Assembly (NCBI GenBank): GCA_036490335.1
Contig: DASXEB010000013.1
Location: 21,762 to 85,761 of the forward strand
Origin: Palsa-1392 sp036490335
GTDB taxonomy: Bacteria > Verrucomicrobiota > Verrucomicrobiia > Chthoniobacterales > UBA10450
DNA length: 64,000 nt
Direction: 5' to 3'
This document shows positions 35,448 to 43,436 of the stretch, piece after piece. The notes below the pieces were generated by a model. It was not told where the DNA came from. It saw only the letters and a program-made list of their open reading frames with translations, and did not search any database. The translations under genes and the position numbers were made by a program. Within the stretch, counting starts at the first letter, position 1. The number at the start of each line of letters is the position of its first letter.

Positions 35448-36163
35448 TCGGCTTTTGCGTTCGCATCAATGCGCCGCCGCCGCCATCCGACAATGCGCGC
35501 CGCGCCCGCCGCCAAAAGGCCGAGCGAACCTAACGAAGTCGTTTCGTCTTCACCGGCCGGGATTCCCTGGCCGGCTTTGATCGGCTCGCCCGAATCGGCG
35601 TAGGCATAATCGATAACTTCGAAACCATTGCCGTTCGTGTTCCCGTGCATCCGCACGCGCGCCCAGCCGTACTGCCGCCCACTATTGCCTTGGAAAAAGA
35701 AACCGATGTAGGCGACGCCGGGGTCAAGGAAATATCCATTCGCGTAGGTCGCGGCAAGGGTCCCGAAGTTCTCCTTCGAGGCGAGCCCGGTGGTGAACTG
35801 TCCCTGCGAAACCAAGGCACCCTTTTTAAGGTGACTAACCTCGGCGAAGTCAATCGAGGGCGACCCGCGAAACGACGCGCCGTTTCGGCCGATTACTTTG
35901 AAGCCGGCGAAATCGTAGTTTGAATCATGAAAAAGAGTGTTGAGATGTTCGAAGAAGAGCGAGTCGCCAGGCCGGTCGAGTTGGAAGGTGGCATGCACAT
36001 TCTTGGAACCGGATAACTTGACGTGGAGCGGTCCAGAGTAATGGATGGCGGCCTCGACGAGTTGGTTGCCGGCAAGCATCGTGGCCGCACTCGCGGTCGC
36101 GTAGGCGGCCCAGCGTGATTTGCGGATGGGGAGCGCGCGTCTTTCGGCGGGAAGCGTTTTCAT
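35444..36163 (-). CDS. Secreted PEP-CTERM-like protein, paralogue 4 of 4
   Basis: 239 residues. It shares the family marks (A-I-H-Y-S-G, F-Q-L-D-R-P-G-D-S-L-F-F-E-H, Y-G-W-A-R-V-R-M, D-Y-A-Y-A-D) and ends in S-L-G-S-L-G-L-L-A-A-G-A-A-R-I-V-G-W-R-R-R-R. It is first in transcription order of the four, and couples to paralogue 3 by a 4-base overlap. The hydrophobic helix and Arg cluster fit an exosortase-type anchor although the PEP motif itself is absent. A shortened 9-mer (CCTAACGA) lies at 35529 near its end. Confidence 0.62.
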   Translation of the reverse strand: MKTLPAERRALPIRKSRWAAYATASAATMLAGNQLVEAAIHYSGPLHVKLSGSKNVHATFQLDRPGDSLFFEHLNTLFHDSNYDFAGFKVIGRNGASFRGSPSIDFAEVSHLKKGALVSQGQFTTGLASKENFGTLAATYANGYFLDPGVAYIGFFFQGNSGRQYGWARVRMHGNTNGNGFEVIDYAYADSGEPIKAGQGIPAGEDETTSLGSLGLLAAGAARIVGWRRRRIDANAKAE

Positions 36164-36298
36164 GACTAATGGTCTTGAGAAAACAGGGAGCCACAGTCAA
36201 GAAAAATCTCGATCGTCTGCGAAACGACGCGCGCCCCTAACGAGCACAAGATGGGCGCAGGCTTCATCGCGCCAATCGCCGATCAGGAGGGAGGTCGA

Positions 36299-36916
36299 TT
36301 ATTTTCTGACCGCGGAGCTCTTCTGATTCAAAGCCGCGATCGCGATCTCCGGGCTGCGGTCGCGCACAATGCCGTCGGAGCCGACGTTGAGGTGGAAGGT
36401 GATGACGGCGGCCTTGCGCGATTTGGCGTGAGCGCTCGAATCGGCCGATCCCGGAAGACGCACGGTGAGGTTGTAACTGCCGGAATCGAGCGTCGGGATT
36501 TCGACGTTGCCAGCATTAGTCGGGATGAGGATTCTGGCTGGGCCGGTCGAGACGGCGTGGGTGAGGATGATTCCGCTACCGGGAATGGCGTGGGTGAAGT
36601 AAAGGGAGCCGGGCGCAACCGGGATCATCGCGCCGGTCGCGCGGTTGTAACTCCATTCTTCGGCGCGGTTCAAATCGAGGAGAATGGCGACGCGGTCGCC
36701 GCTGCGGGTGAGGCTGATCCGGCGATCGTGCCGCGCGCCGTTGCCGTTGGATTGGCCGCGGTTGACGAGCAGGTCGGGCGAGCCGGCGCCGGGTGTCTGG
36801 TTTTCGCTGAATTGCGGCGCGATCGCGGGCGGAGCGGCGGAATGCCCTTCGCGCGCCTTCGCGCTGCCGGCGAAAAGAAGGGGGACAACGACACAGAGGA
36901 TGATTCTCGATTGCAT
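36299..36916 (-). CDS. Secreted protein of unknown function
   Basis: 205 residues. Signal peptide (I-I-L-C-V-V-V-P-L-L-F-A-G-S-A-K-A), then a Pro/Gly/Asn-rich stretch, then a beta-rich domain with G-D-R-V-A-I-L-L-D-L-N and Y-N-L-T-V-R-L-P-G. The C-terminus is R-S-P-E-I-A-I-A-A-L-N. I recognise no family; a surface or periplasmic role is inferred only from the signal. It stands between the four paralogues and clpS without operon partners and has no exact 9-mer inside. Confidence 0.55.
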   Translation of the reverse strand: MQSRIILCVVVPLLFAGSAKAREGHSAAPPAIAPQFSENQTPGAGSPDLLVNRGQSNGNGARHDRRISLTRSGDRVAILLDLNRAEEWSYNRATGAMIPVAPGSLYFTHAIPGSGIILTHAVSTGPARILIPTNAGNVEIPTLDSGSYNLTVRLPGSADSSAHAKSRKAAVITFHLNVGSDGIVRDRSPEIAIAALNQKSSAVRK

Positions 36917-37142
36917 AATCGGACGCGAGTTTTATCAAATAATCATCCGAAACGGCAGAAAAGCCAAGCGGCGATTTTTCGCGCCCACATTCGTTAGGCA
37001 AAGGAAATCTGGTCGCGTTCCCGGCTCCAATTTTCTCTTTTCCGGAACGGCGTCGGCGGTTGAACGCGTCCGGCTCTGTGGTAGCGTGTCGGCTGTCTCG
37101 ACTTGGTTAGCCTAACAAGAAGCTCTCGCCTATCGCTACCGT

Positions 37143-37454
37143 ATGACCGCTTCCGTTTTGATCCTCGGCGCTGTCGCGAATCCCTCGATCACGGAAGAGA
37201 ACAAAACGAAAGAGAGCCTCGATCTGCCCTGGCAGGTCGTCGTGCATAACGATCCGGTGAACCTGATGAGTTACGTCACGATGACGTTCCAGAAGGTCTT
37301 TGGCTATCCGCGCGAAAAAGCGGAGATGCACATGCTCGAAGTGCATCGCCAGGGGCGCTCGATTTTGTGGAGCGGCGTGCGAGAGCGCGCCGAACTGTTC
37401 GTGCAGCAACTGCACGGCTATTTGCTCCTGGCCACGATCGAGCAAGCCGGCTAA
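37143..37454 (+). CDS. clpS: ATP-dependent Clp protease adaptor ClpS
   Basis: 103 residues. The ClpS core is plain: W-Q-V-V-V-H-N-D-P-V-N, then Y-V-T-M-T-F-Q-K-V-F-G, and a H-R-Q-G-R-S-I-L-W-S-G segment. ClpS binds ClpA/ClpC and delivers N-degron substrates to the protease. The ATG at 37143 precedes a 25-residue flexible extension typical of the protein. It is followed directly by a DUF2017 gene with a 1-base overlap (TAATG), the same pairing seen in actinobacteria. Confidence 0.93.
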   Translation: MTASVLILGAVANPSITEENKTKESLDLPWQVVVHNDPVNLMSYVTMTFQKVFGYPREKAEMHMLEVHRQGRSILWSGVRERAELFVQQLHGYLLLATIEQAG

Positions 37455-37957
37455 TGGAAGTTTTCCGCAAAAACGGCAGCCTCGAGATCAGCGAGATCGA
37501 CCCGTTTTTGGCGGAGTTGTTGCGGCAAATTCCCGCCAGCACGCAGACCGAGGCCGTGCCCGCGGTCGAGCGGCGGCTTTTCAGCGCGCCGGCCGCGGCT
37601 GACGAAAAGGAACTTTGCGCGGAATGGAAAATTTACGTCGAGCCGGAGCTGCGCCGTCTTTTCCAGAGCGCGACCGAGACGGTCACGACCGACCTCGAGC
37701 AGTTGCGCAAGAACGAGAAGCCGTTCGCGAATTGCGCTCTGCGCATTCCGGTCGCGCATTCCGAGGCGTGGCTGAACGCGCTCAACCAGGCGCGGCTTGC
37801 GCTCGCGACGAAGTACGATTTTACCGAGGCGGAGCTGTCCGATCATTATCGCTCGCCCATCGGTTCGCGGCGCGATCTGAGTTTGTTCCAGGTCAATTTC
37901 TACGGCTTTCTCCAGGAGTTCATCCTCCGGGAGATGAATTGCAGCGGCGGTCAGTAA
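37454..37957 (+). CDS. DUF2017 family protein
   Basis: 167 residues from ATG 37454. It starts M-E-V-F-R-K-N-G-S-L-E-I-S and is mostly helical, with an A-W-L-N-A-L-N-Q-A-R-L-A-L-A block near residue 115 and an F-Y-G-F-L-Q-E-F-I-L end. DUF2017 proteins regularly follow clpS, and a joint role in regulated proteolysis is likely but not shown. The start overlaps the clpS stop by one base. Two 9-mers (37973, 37995), in the same orientation, lie between it and the convergent regulator gene. Confidence 0.75.
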   Translation: MEVFRKNGSLEISEIDPFLAELLRQIPASTQTEAVPAVERRLFSAPAAADEKELCAEWKIYVEPELRRLFQSATETVTTDLEQLRKNEKPFANCALRIPVAHSEAWLNALNQARLALATKYDFTEAELSDHYRSPIGSRRDLSLFQVNFYGFLQEFILREMNCSGGQ

Positions 37958-37996
37958 TCCGCGCAAGTCTTAGCCTAACGACCGCCGATTTTTCGC

Positions 37997-38242
37997 CTAA
38001 CGATTCTCGTCCCGCTTCCGTTCCCGCACCATTTTCATCAGCCGCTCCTTCAGCGCGTCGGAAGTTTTCGCCGGCCGCAGGCTGAGGGCGAATGCTTCGT
38101 GCAGTTGGTAGCATTCGTTGATGAAATCTTCCGCCGGCTGGCCGAACTGCGCCCGCGCCTCCTCGAACTCGTGAGTCTCGCCGTCTTCAAGCGCGCCGAT
38201 GACGTAAAGGCGCGCGCGATTTTGGAATTCCTCAAAGCTCAT
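37997..38242 (-). CDS. Small putative anti-sigma factor next to ECF sigma gene
   Basis: 81 residues, helical: F-E-E-F-Q-N-R-A-R-L-Y-V-I-G-A-L-E-D-G-E at the start resembles the N-terminal anti-sigma helix bundle of ECF regulators (a short domain often reading L-x-x-Y-x-L-G-x-L-x-x-x-E). There is no zinc motif and no membrane segment, so a cytoplasmic protein truncated to the sigma-binding part. The start overlaps the sigma gene end by 11 bases. The TAG stop lies in the 9-mer at 37995. Assignment as anti-sigma is inference from position and the N-terminal pattern. Confidence 0.6.
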   Translation of the reverse strand: MSFEEFQNRARLYVIGALEDGETHEFEEARAQFGQPAEDFINECYQLHEAFALSLRPAKTSDALKERLMKMVRERKRDENR

Positions 38243-38888
38243 CTTTCAGTTCTTTCAGGCCGTCGTAAATTTTCTTCAGCCCCAATTCGAGCCGGGTTTT
38301 GACGGTCCCCAAAGGTGTATTCGTATTTGCGGCGATTTCGCGCTGACTCATCCCGCGAAAAAACGCCAGGTCGATCGCCTGCTGCTGCGCCGGCGGCAGA
38401 CTGTTGATCACTTTGCGCACGAGCGCGCGCGTGTCGGAAAAGTCGATTTCCTCCGCGGTCGCGTTGTGCACCCAAGCTTCGGGCTGCTGTTCGGTCTCGT
38501 TTTGCAAACGCTCGCCCGCCCGCGCGTAGGCCTGCTTTTTGCGCAGGCCGTCGATCGCCCGCCGTCGCGCCAGCGTCACCATCCAGCCCAGCGGTTTGCC
38601 TTTTTTGGCCGAGAAATTCTGCGCGTGCCGCCAGACTTCCATGAAAATTTCCTGCAACAAATCGTCCGCCTCGGCTTCGTTGTGGACGACGCGCAGGATG
38701 AGCGCCTTTATGATGCCGTTGTAGCGATCGTAAAGCTGGGAGAGCGCCTCGGGATCTTCGCGCTGGATGCCTTCCATCAATTCCACATCGGTCGGCTGAC
38801 CGGGCTCGAGCCGCGGGCTGATCGCGGGCATCCGCGGCCTTGATTCATCATCGTCGGGATCGTTAGGCAGCTTCGGTCGGCGCGGCAT
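38232..38888 (-). CDS. ECF RNA polymerase sigma factor
   Basis: 218 residues. Region 2 reads Y-D-R-Y-N-G-I-I-K-A-L-I-L-R-V-V with the D-D-L-L-Q-E-I-F box; region 4 reads L-P-P-A-Q-Q-Q-A-I-D-L-A-F-F-R-G-M-S-Q-R-E-I-A and T-P-L-G-T-V-K-T-R-L, a helix-turn-helix for the -35 element. An acidic, Pro-rich 30-residue N-terminal extension precedes region 2. It lies between msrB (1-base overlap upstream) and the small regulator, so all three are probably one operon. A 9-mer copy is near the start (38860). Confidence 0.93.
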   Translation of the reverse strand: MPRRPKLPNDPDDDESRPRMPAISPRLEPGQPTDVELMEGIQREDPEALSQLYDRYNGIIKALILRVVHNEAEADDLLQEIFMEVWRHAQNFSAKKGKPLGWMVTLARRRAIDGLRKKQAYARAGERLQNETEQQPEAWVHNATAEEIDFSDTRALVRKVINSLPPAQQQAIDLAFFRGMSQREIAANTNTPLGTVKTRLELGLKKIYDGLKELKDEL

Positions 38889-39607
38889 CAGTTTGGGCGA
38901 GGAGGAAAGATGTAAAGCGGCATCCGCGGCCCGTCCACCGCGATTTCGCGCCGCTTGTTCGCGGGCGATTTGCCGTCGCGCTTTTCGTTAGGCCCTAACG
39001 AACTATTTTTTTCCGTCGCGTCGTCCGCCGGCTTGTCGAAAAGATAGAGATACTGGCCGTAGCCTTCCTCTTTCATCTTTTCCACCGGCACGAAACGCAG
39101 CGCGGCCGAGTTCATGCAATAACGCATCCCGGTCGGGGCCGGCCCGTCGTCGAAAACATGGCCGAGATGCGCGTCGTCTTTTTTCGAGCGCACTTCGGTC
39201 CGCGACATGAACAGGCTGCGGTCCGTCTTTTCCACGACGTTATTTTTGTCGATCGGCTTCGTGAAGCTCGGCCAGCCCGAGCCGCTCTCGAATTTATCGG
39301 TCGAGGAAAAAAGCGGCTCGCCGCTGATCAGGTCGACGTAAATTCCCGGCGCGTGATTGTTCCAATATTCGTTGTGAAAGGGCGGCTCGGTGCCGTTCTC
39401 GCGCGTCACGCGATATTGCTCAGGCGTTAATTTTTTCTTCAGCTCGGTGTCGGACATGGTTTTCGTTTCGGTTGGTTGTTGAGTGTTGGAAATGACGGCA
39501 GCGCTCGAGGGCGAGGTGACCGCGTCGTTCGGCTTGCCCGCGCGAATCTGCGCAAAGGGAAACGCGCAGGCAGCCGTCGCGATGAAAACAAAAGTGAGGG
39601 TATGCAT
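38888..39607 (-). CDS. msrB: Secreted peptide-methionine (R)-S-oxide reductase
   Basis: 239 residues. An N-terminal signal segment and a 25-residue linker precede the MsrB domain: Y-R-V-T-R-E-N-G-T-E-P-P-F, G-S-G-W-P-S-F and the catalytic Cys in G-M-R-Y-C-M-N-S-A-A-L-R-F. The usual zinc-binding CxxC pairs are absent, as in one MsrB subgroup. It repairs oxidised methionine, presumably in the periplasm. The C-terminal extension contains S-S-L-G-P-N-E-K, encoded by two facing 9-mers (38985-39001). It heads an msrB-ECF sigma-regulator operon. Confidence 0.92.
   Translation of the reverse strand: MHTLTFVFIATAACAFPFAQIRAGKPNDAVTSPSSAAVISNTQQPTETKTMSDTELKKKLTPEQYRVTRENGTEPPFHNEYWNNHAPGIYVDLISGEPLFSSTDKFESGSGWPSFTKPIDKNNVVEKTDRSLFMSRTEVRSKKDDAHLGHVFDDGPAPTGMRYCMNSAALRFVPVEKMKEEGYGQYLYLFDKPADDATEKNSSLGPNEKRDGKSPANKRREIAVDGPRMPLYIFPPRPN
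38985..39001. repeat. Facing pair of 9-mers inside the msrB tail
   Basis: TCGTTAGGC and CCTAACGA share a central C to form a 17-base inverted repeat with 8-bp arms. It lies within the C-terminal extension of msrB, about 97 bases before its stop. Unlike the other facing pairs it is in coding sequence. Confidence 0.7.
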
Positions 39608-39690
39608 CGCACGTAGGAGAAGATAATAGCGCGCTTATTCCCTCGCAATAATCGCGCGAAATCCCGGGCCGAAGATTCGTTAGGCATTCG

Positions 39691-41241
39691 TTAGGCAAAC
39701 GCCTCGCGGCCTGCTTCAGGAACGCGAATGTAATGGCGGAAGAGAACCAGCCCGATCGGCGCGATGGAGGCCGCAAGAGCAAATATCAACCACATCGTTC
39801 CGGAATGGCGCGGTCCGACCGCGGGGCAAAAGCTCGCGAGGAGCCAGCCCGCGCCGCCGATGAGAAATTTGCCTAACAAGAAAGGAATGTAAGAAAGCGC
39901 GCCGTAGGAAGCTTCCTGACCTTTCGGCGCAATCGCGGCCGCATATTCATAAACTCGCGGCGAATAGAAAGCTTCGCCGACGGAAAAGAGCGCGATGTAG
40001 AGCGCGATCATGACGTAGTAAGGATGAATCACGCCTTTCACTCCGAGATAATCGCGACCGATCCACTGCCCGGGAAGACCGTCGGCCGCTGATTGAAACC
40101 AAGCCGTCGGCAGCGCCATGATGAAGACGGAAGCGGCGCAAATAATTCCTCCGATGATGACCATGCGATAGGCCGTGAATCTTTGCGTGAGCGCGCCGAT
40201 CGTCGGCACAAAAAGAATCGTGAGCAGGTAATTAATCGACAAGAGCTGCCCGATCGGCGCGCCGTCGCCGAGCTCGCGGATGCCAAACTTCGGAAAGACG
40301 TAATCCATCTGCATGACGATGACTTTGAGAAACCCGATCAAGAGCAGAAAAGCGAGCAGCCGATAAAAGCCCGACTGCCCGAGGAGCCGTTTGAATAAAC
40401 GCCCTGTCTCCCGCGCGCTGTCGCGCACTGTAAGTATGACGCGTTTTCCAAATTGCGCCCCTTCGTAAAGCATCGTCTCGGGCGCGAAACGCACACCTTC
40501 ATCCGTCGCTTCCGCACCGCGGCGCAGGAAAAAAATCGGGAAAAGAATGCTGACCTCAAATAGAAAGCTAACGAGAAAGAGTGTGCGGTAAGTGCTTATC
40601 TGCTCGCCGAAGAAATTAAAATGCCCGTGCTCGCCGAGATGTTGCCGCACGAAATCGAAGATCCGCGCCGCGATCAGAAAGCCAACGTTCATGATTGTAT
40701 AGATGAGCGAGAACGCGATCGACCGTTGCCGCGTGGTCGAATAGCGTCGCGTCGCCGCGATTAGGACCGGCGTGCCCAGCGCCTCACCGATGACAAGCGG
40801 CGCGAGACCAGCCGCGAGCGCGATCCATTTTACCGTCGCGACGACCATCACGAAGCGCGCAAACAGACAGACACAGACACCGAAGAAAAATGTTCGCCGC
40901 AATCCGAGCGCGTCGGTAATCGATCCGGCGAGTAACGTGCAGACCGTCATCGCCGGCGCCCAAATCCAGCCTACTATCACGCCGGCCGATTGATCGTTGT
41001 AGCCAAGATCGGACGAAAGCCAAAGAACGAGCGTTTTGTTCGTGACTGAGTAGGCCGCGATCACGAGCAGCTTGATCGCGAAGGTGAGCCAGAGCTCGCG
41101 CTGCGCATTTCGGAGCACGCCGAATTTCGCGAAAAATCCGCCGAGCCCGCGCGCGGCCGGCGGCGGCGCACCGATCTCCGGCGTCGCGGCGCCTGGTTTT
41201 ATCGTCGAGCTCACGTGGGCAAAAGAATCAGCCGATTTCAC
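39691..41241 (-). CDS. Major facilitator superfamily transporter
   Basis: 516 residues with about twelve hydrophobic segments in two halves. The loop G-S-I-T-D-A-L-G-L-R-R-T-F is the MFS loop 2-3 signature. A Pro/Ala-rich N-terminus precedes helix 1. The large spacing between helices 6 and 7 and the A-T-R-R-Y-S-T-T-R-Q-R-S segment resemble peptide/AmpG-type carriers, but no substrate can be assigned. The TAA stop is inside the 9-mer at 39688, one of two tandem copies there. Divergent from the gene at 41342. Confidence 0.8.
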   Translation of the reverse strand: MKSADSFAHVSSTIKPGAATPEIGAPPPAARGLGGFFAKFGVLRNAQRELWLTFAIKLLVIAAYSVTNKTLVLWLSSDLGYNDQSAGVIVGWIWAPAMTVCTLLAGSITDALGLRRTFFFGVCVCLFARFVMVVATVKWIALAAGLAPLVIGEALGTPVLIAATRRYSTTRQRSIAFSLIYTIMNVGFLIAARIFDFVRQHLGEHGHFNFFGEQISTYRTLFLVSFLFEVSILFPIFFLRRGAEATDEGVRFAPETMLYEGAQFGKRVILTVRDSARETGRLFKRLLGQSGFYRLLAFLLLIGFLKVIVMQMDYVFPKFGIRELGDGAPIGQLLSINYLLTILFVPTIGALTQRFTAYRMVIIGGIICAASVFIMALPTAWFQSAADGLPGQWIGRDYLGVKGVIHPYYVMIALYIALFSVGEAFYSPRVYEYAAAIAPKGQEASYGALSYIPFLLGKFLIGGAGWLLASFCPAVGPRHSGTMWLIFALAASIAPIGLVLFRHYIRVPEAGREAFA

Positions 41242-41341
41242 TTGAATGGAAGAGGCATTTCGCGCGCCGCGATTCCGGCAAAAGACGAAGTTGTGCCCGC
41301 TCGCGACCGGCCTACATTCCGCGACCGGTTTCCCGCCAAGT

Positions 41342-42145
41342 ATGTTTCCGCTTTCGAGTTCTTCGCTGCCGCAAAATGCCGAAGCGTTGCGCGACGAACT
41401 CGAGAAAACACTCGGCCGCGCGGTGCAATCGAAGGCGCCGATGATCGCGGTCGAAGATCGGAATTATCCCGCGCTCGCCGCGCTGCGGGTTTCGCTCGAC
41501 AACGCGCAAATGAACGACGTGATCAAAAGGCCGCCACCCGTTAGGGGAAAAGTCGAGCCGGCGCTGCAAATCGAACATCTCGAAATCAACGGCCAGCCAT
41601 TTTTTGTGCAACGCGCCGCGATCAATCTGCGCGGCGATGCGCGCGATGTCCGCGTCGGCCAGGCGCGCGACGAGAAACAAAATGTCGTGCTCGTTTTGCA
41701 GGACGCGGCCGAGGGCAGCGTCGAAGTCCGGCTCACGATCGCGGATTTGGAAGCGCTCATCCTCGCGATCGCAAAACCCGAAGCTGCCAAACAGGGCATC
41801 TCGATCGAGAAAGTGGAGCTGCGATTGCAGGCGCGAAGCGAGCGCGCACTCGATCTCGTGGCGCAGGTGCGCGCGAAAAAATTGTTCCTCACCGCCGCGG
41901 TGAAAATCGGCGGCAGCGTCGAGATTGACGAGGCGATGAACGCCCACATCTCGAAGCTGCATTGCGACGGCGAAGGCAACCTCGGCACCCTCGCTTGCGG
42001 TTTTCTCGCGCCGCATTTGCAGCGGTGGGAGAAGCGCACCTTTCCGCTCGCGGCGCATTCGTTAGGCGAAATAAAACTGCGCGATGTCCGCGTCGCGGTC
42101 GGAAGCGATTTGCGCGTGACGGCGCGATTTGGGCGCGACGTTTAG
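41342..42145 (+). CDS. Unknown beta-rich protein (LmeA/DUF2993-like pattern)
   Basis: 267 residues from ATG 41342, which follows a 40-residue upstream stretch of low protein character. It contains an N-terminal helix (L-P-Q-N-A-E-A-L-R-D-E-L-E-K-T-L-G-R), then alternating strands (L-Q-I-E-H-L-E-I-N-G-Q-P-F, V-E-V-R-L-T-I-A-D-L-E-A-L, V-E-L-R-L-Q-A-R-S-E-R) typical of lipid-binding or AsmA-like beta proteins. No signal peptide is visible at this start. Family unknown. A 9-mer copy sits near the end (42059) and the next gene follows after 81 bases. Confidence 0.5.
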   Translation: MFPLSSSSLPQNAEALRDELEKTLGRAVQSKAPMIAVEDRNYPALAALRVSLDNAQMNDVIKRPPPVRGKVEPALQIEHLEINGQPFFVQRAAINLRGDARDVRVGQARDEKQNVVLVLQDAAEGSVEVRLTIADLEALILAIAKPEAAKQGISIEKVELRLQARSERALDLVAQVRAKKLFLTAAVKIGGSVEIDEAMNAHISKLHCDGEGNLGTLACGFLAPHLQRWEKRTFPLAAHSLGEIKLRDVRVAVGSDLRVTARFGRDV

Positions 42146-42226
42146 AAATTTCGACGCGGCGCGAAGCATCGCCGCGTTGATCATTTCCGCGCCTACCGCT
42201 AACGTCCCGGTTCCGCTTTTTTCGCC

Positions 42227-43057
42227 ATGTTGATCAAGATTGGTTTCGACATTGAATTCCAGCTCGCCGGCCCGACGCCGATGGTGCTGATGCTTTTTGT
42301 CCATCCTTCGCGGCGCGACGATTTGCGCAGTCCGGAAGAATTGATCGTTAGGCCGGAAACGCCCGTGACGTTTTACGACGATCTTTTCGGCAACCGTTGC
42401 GCGCGCCTCCTCGCGCCCGCCGGCAACCTGCGCCTGCAGCTCGACGCGACGATCGAGGACAGCGGCGAACCCGACGCGCAGGCGCCGGACGCGGTCCAGC
42501 ATCGGATCGAAGATTTGCCTAACGAGTGCCTCGCGTTCCTCATGCCGAGCCGCTATTGCGAGGTCGATAAACTGACCGACATCGCCTGGAAGCTTTTCGG
42601 CCAGATCCCGCCCGGCTGGGCGCGCGTGAAGGCGATCTGCACCTGGGTGCACGAGCACATCACGTTCGGCTACCATTTTGCGAACTCGACCAAATCGGCC
42701 TTCGACGTTTACACCGACGGCCAGGGCGTCTGCCGCGATTTCAGCCATCTCGCGCTGACCTTTTGCCGTTGCATGAACATCCCCGCGCGCTACGCGACCG
42801 GCTACATGGGCGACATCGGCGTGCCCCTGGTTTTGCCGATGGATTTCAGCGGCTGGTTCGAAGTTTATCTCGGCGGCCGCTGGTACACTTTCGACGCGCG
42901 GCACAACGTTCCACGTATCGGGCGCGTCGTGATGGCCGTCGGCCGCGACGCCGCCGATGTCGCGCTCACAACAAACTTCGGGAGCGCGCAGTTGAAAAAG
43001 TTTTTCGTCATCAGCGACGAAGTGGCGGCGGAAGAGGCGCCCGCCGCCGGCGGATAG
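42227..43057 (+). CDS. Transglutaminase-domain protein
   Basis: 276 residues. N-terminal beta domain (F-D-I-E-F-Q-L) and a catalytic domain with Cys in G-Q-G-V-C-R-D-F-S-H, His in a W-F-E-V-Y segment region and Asp in T-F-D-A-R-H-N. The catalytic His position is replaced by Phe-rich context (S-G-W-F-E-V) rather than the usual H-A-W, so the triad is atypical. It resembles the other transglutaminase-like gene at 7364-8215 but is not a close copy. The tail is Ala-rich. 9-mers are at 42345 and 42517. The array begins 24 bases after the stop. Confidence 0.8.
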   Translation: MLIKIGFDIEFQLAGPTPMVLMLFVHPSRRDDLRSPEELIVRPETPVTFYDDLFGNRCARLLAPAGNLRLQLDATIEDSGEPDAQAPDAVQHRIEDLPNECLAFLMPSRYCEVDKLTDIAWKLFGQIPPGWARVKAICTWVHEHITFGYHFANSTKSAFDVYTDGQGVCRDFSHLALTFCRCMNIPARYATGYMGDIGVPLVLPMDFSGWFEVYLGGRWYTFDARHNVPRIGRVVMAVGRDAADVALTTNFGSAQLKKFFVISDEVAAEEAPAAGG

Positions 43058-43080
43058 CCGGGAGGCGGGGACAGGGACGC

Positions 43081-43374
43081 GACTTCTGCCGGCAGGAGTC
43101 GGACAAATGCGGGCAGAAATTCAATTTCTGCTTCCCCGGCTGCCATTTCTGCTCCCCCGAGCCGGACTTCTGCGGGCGGAAGTGCGACTTCTCCGGGCGC
43201 CAGCCGGACTCCTGCGGGCAGAAATTGAACTTCTGCGGGCAGAAGTGCGACTTCTCCGGGCACCGGTCGGACTTCTCCGGGCATAAGTCCGGCTTCCGCG
43301 GGCCTTTTTTTGGCTTCCCTGAGCAGGAGCGCGGCTTCTCTCGACACCAACGGCACTTTTGCCGCCCAGATTCT
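43081..43374. repeat. Tandem array, fourteen 21-bp units
   Basis: Fourteen consecutive degenerate units of exactly 21 bp from 43081 to 43374. The middle units approach GACTTCTGCGGGCAGAAGTSC, and several are near-perfect palindromes; the unit at 43228 contains an 8-bp inverted arm pair around a GG. The last four units drift. The array lies between the transglutaminase gene and the autotransporter-like gene whose ATG is 63 bases further on. It is open in several reading frames on both strands, so coding potential is not informative. Confidence 0.88.
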
Positions 43375-43436
43375 TATCGCACTCTTCGAAGAACCGATCT
43401 TTACATTCGCTCCTCTTCTCTGGCATGATCGGCGGG

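Noticed and set aside
43081..43374. CRISPR array
   Set aside because: Units of 21 bp follow each other with no spacers and all positions degenerate; no cas genes are seen.
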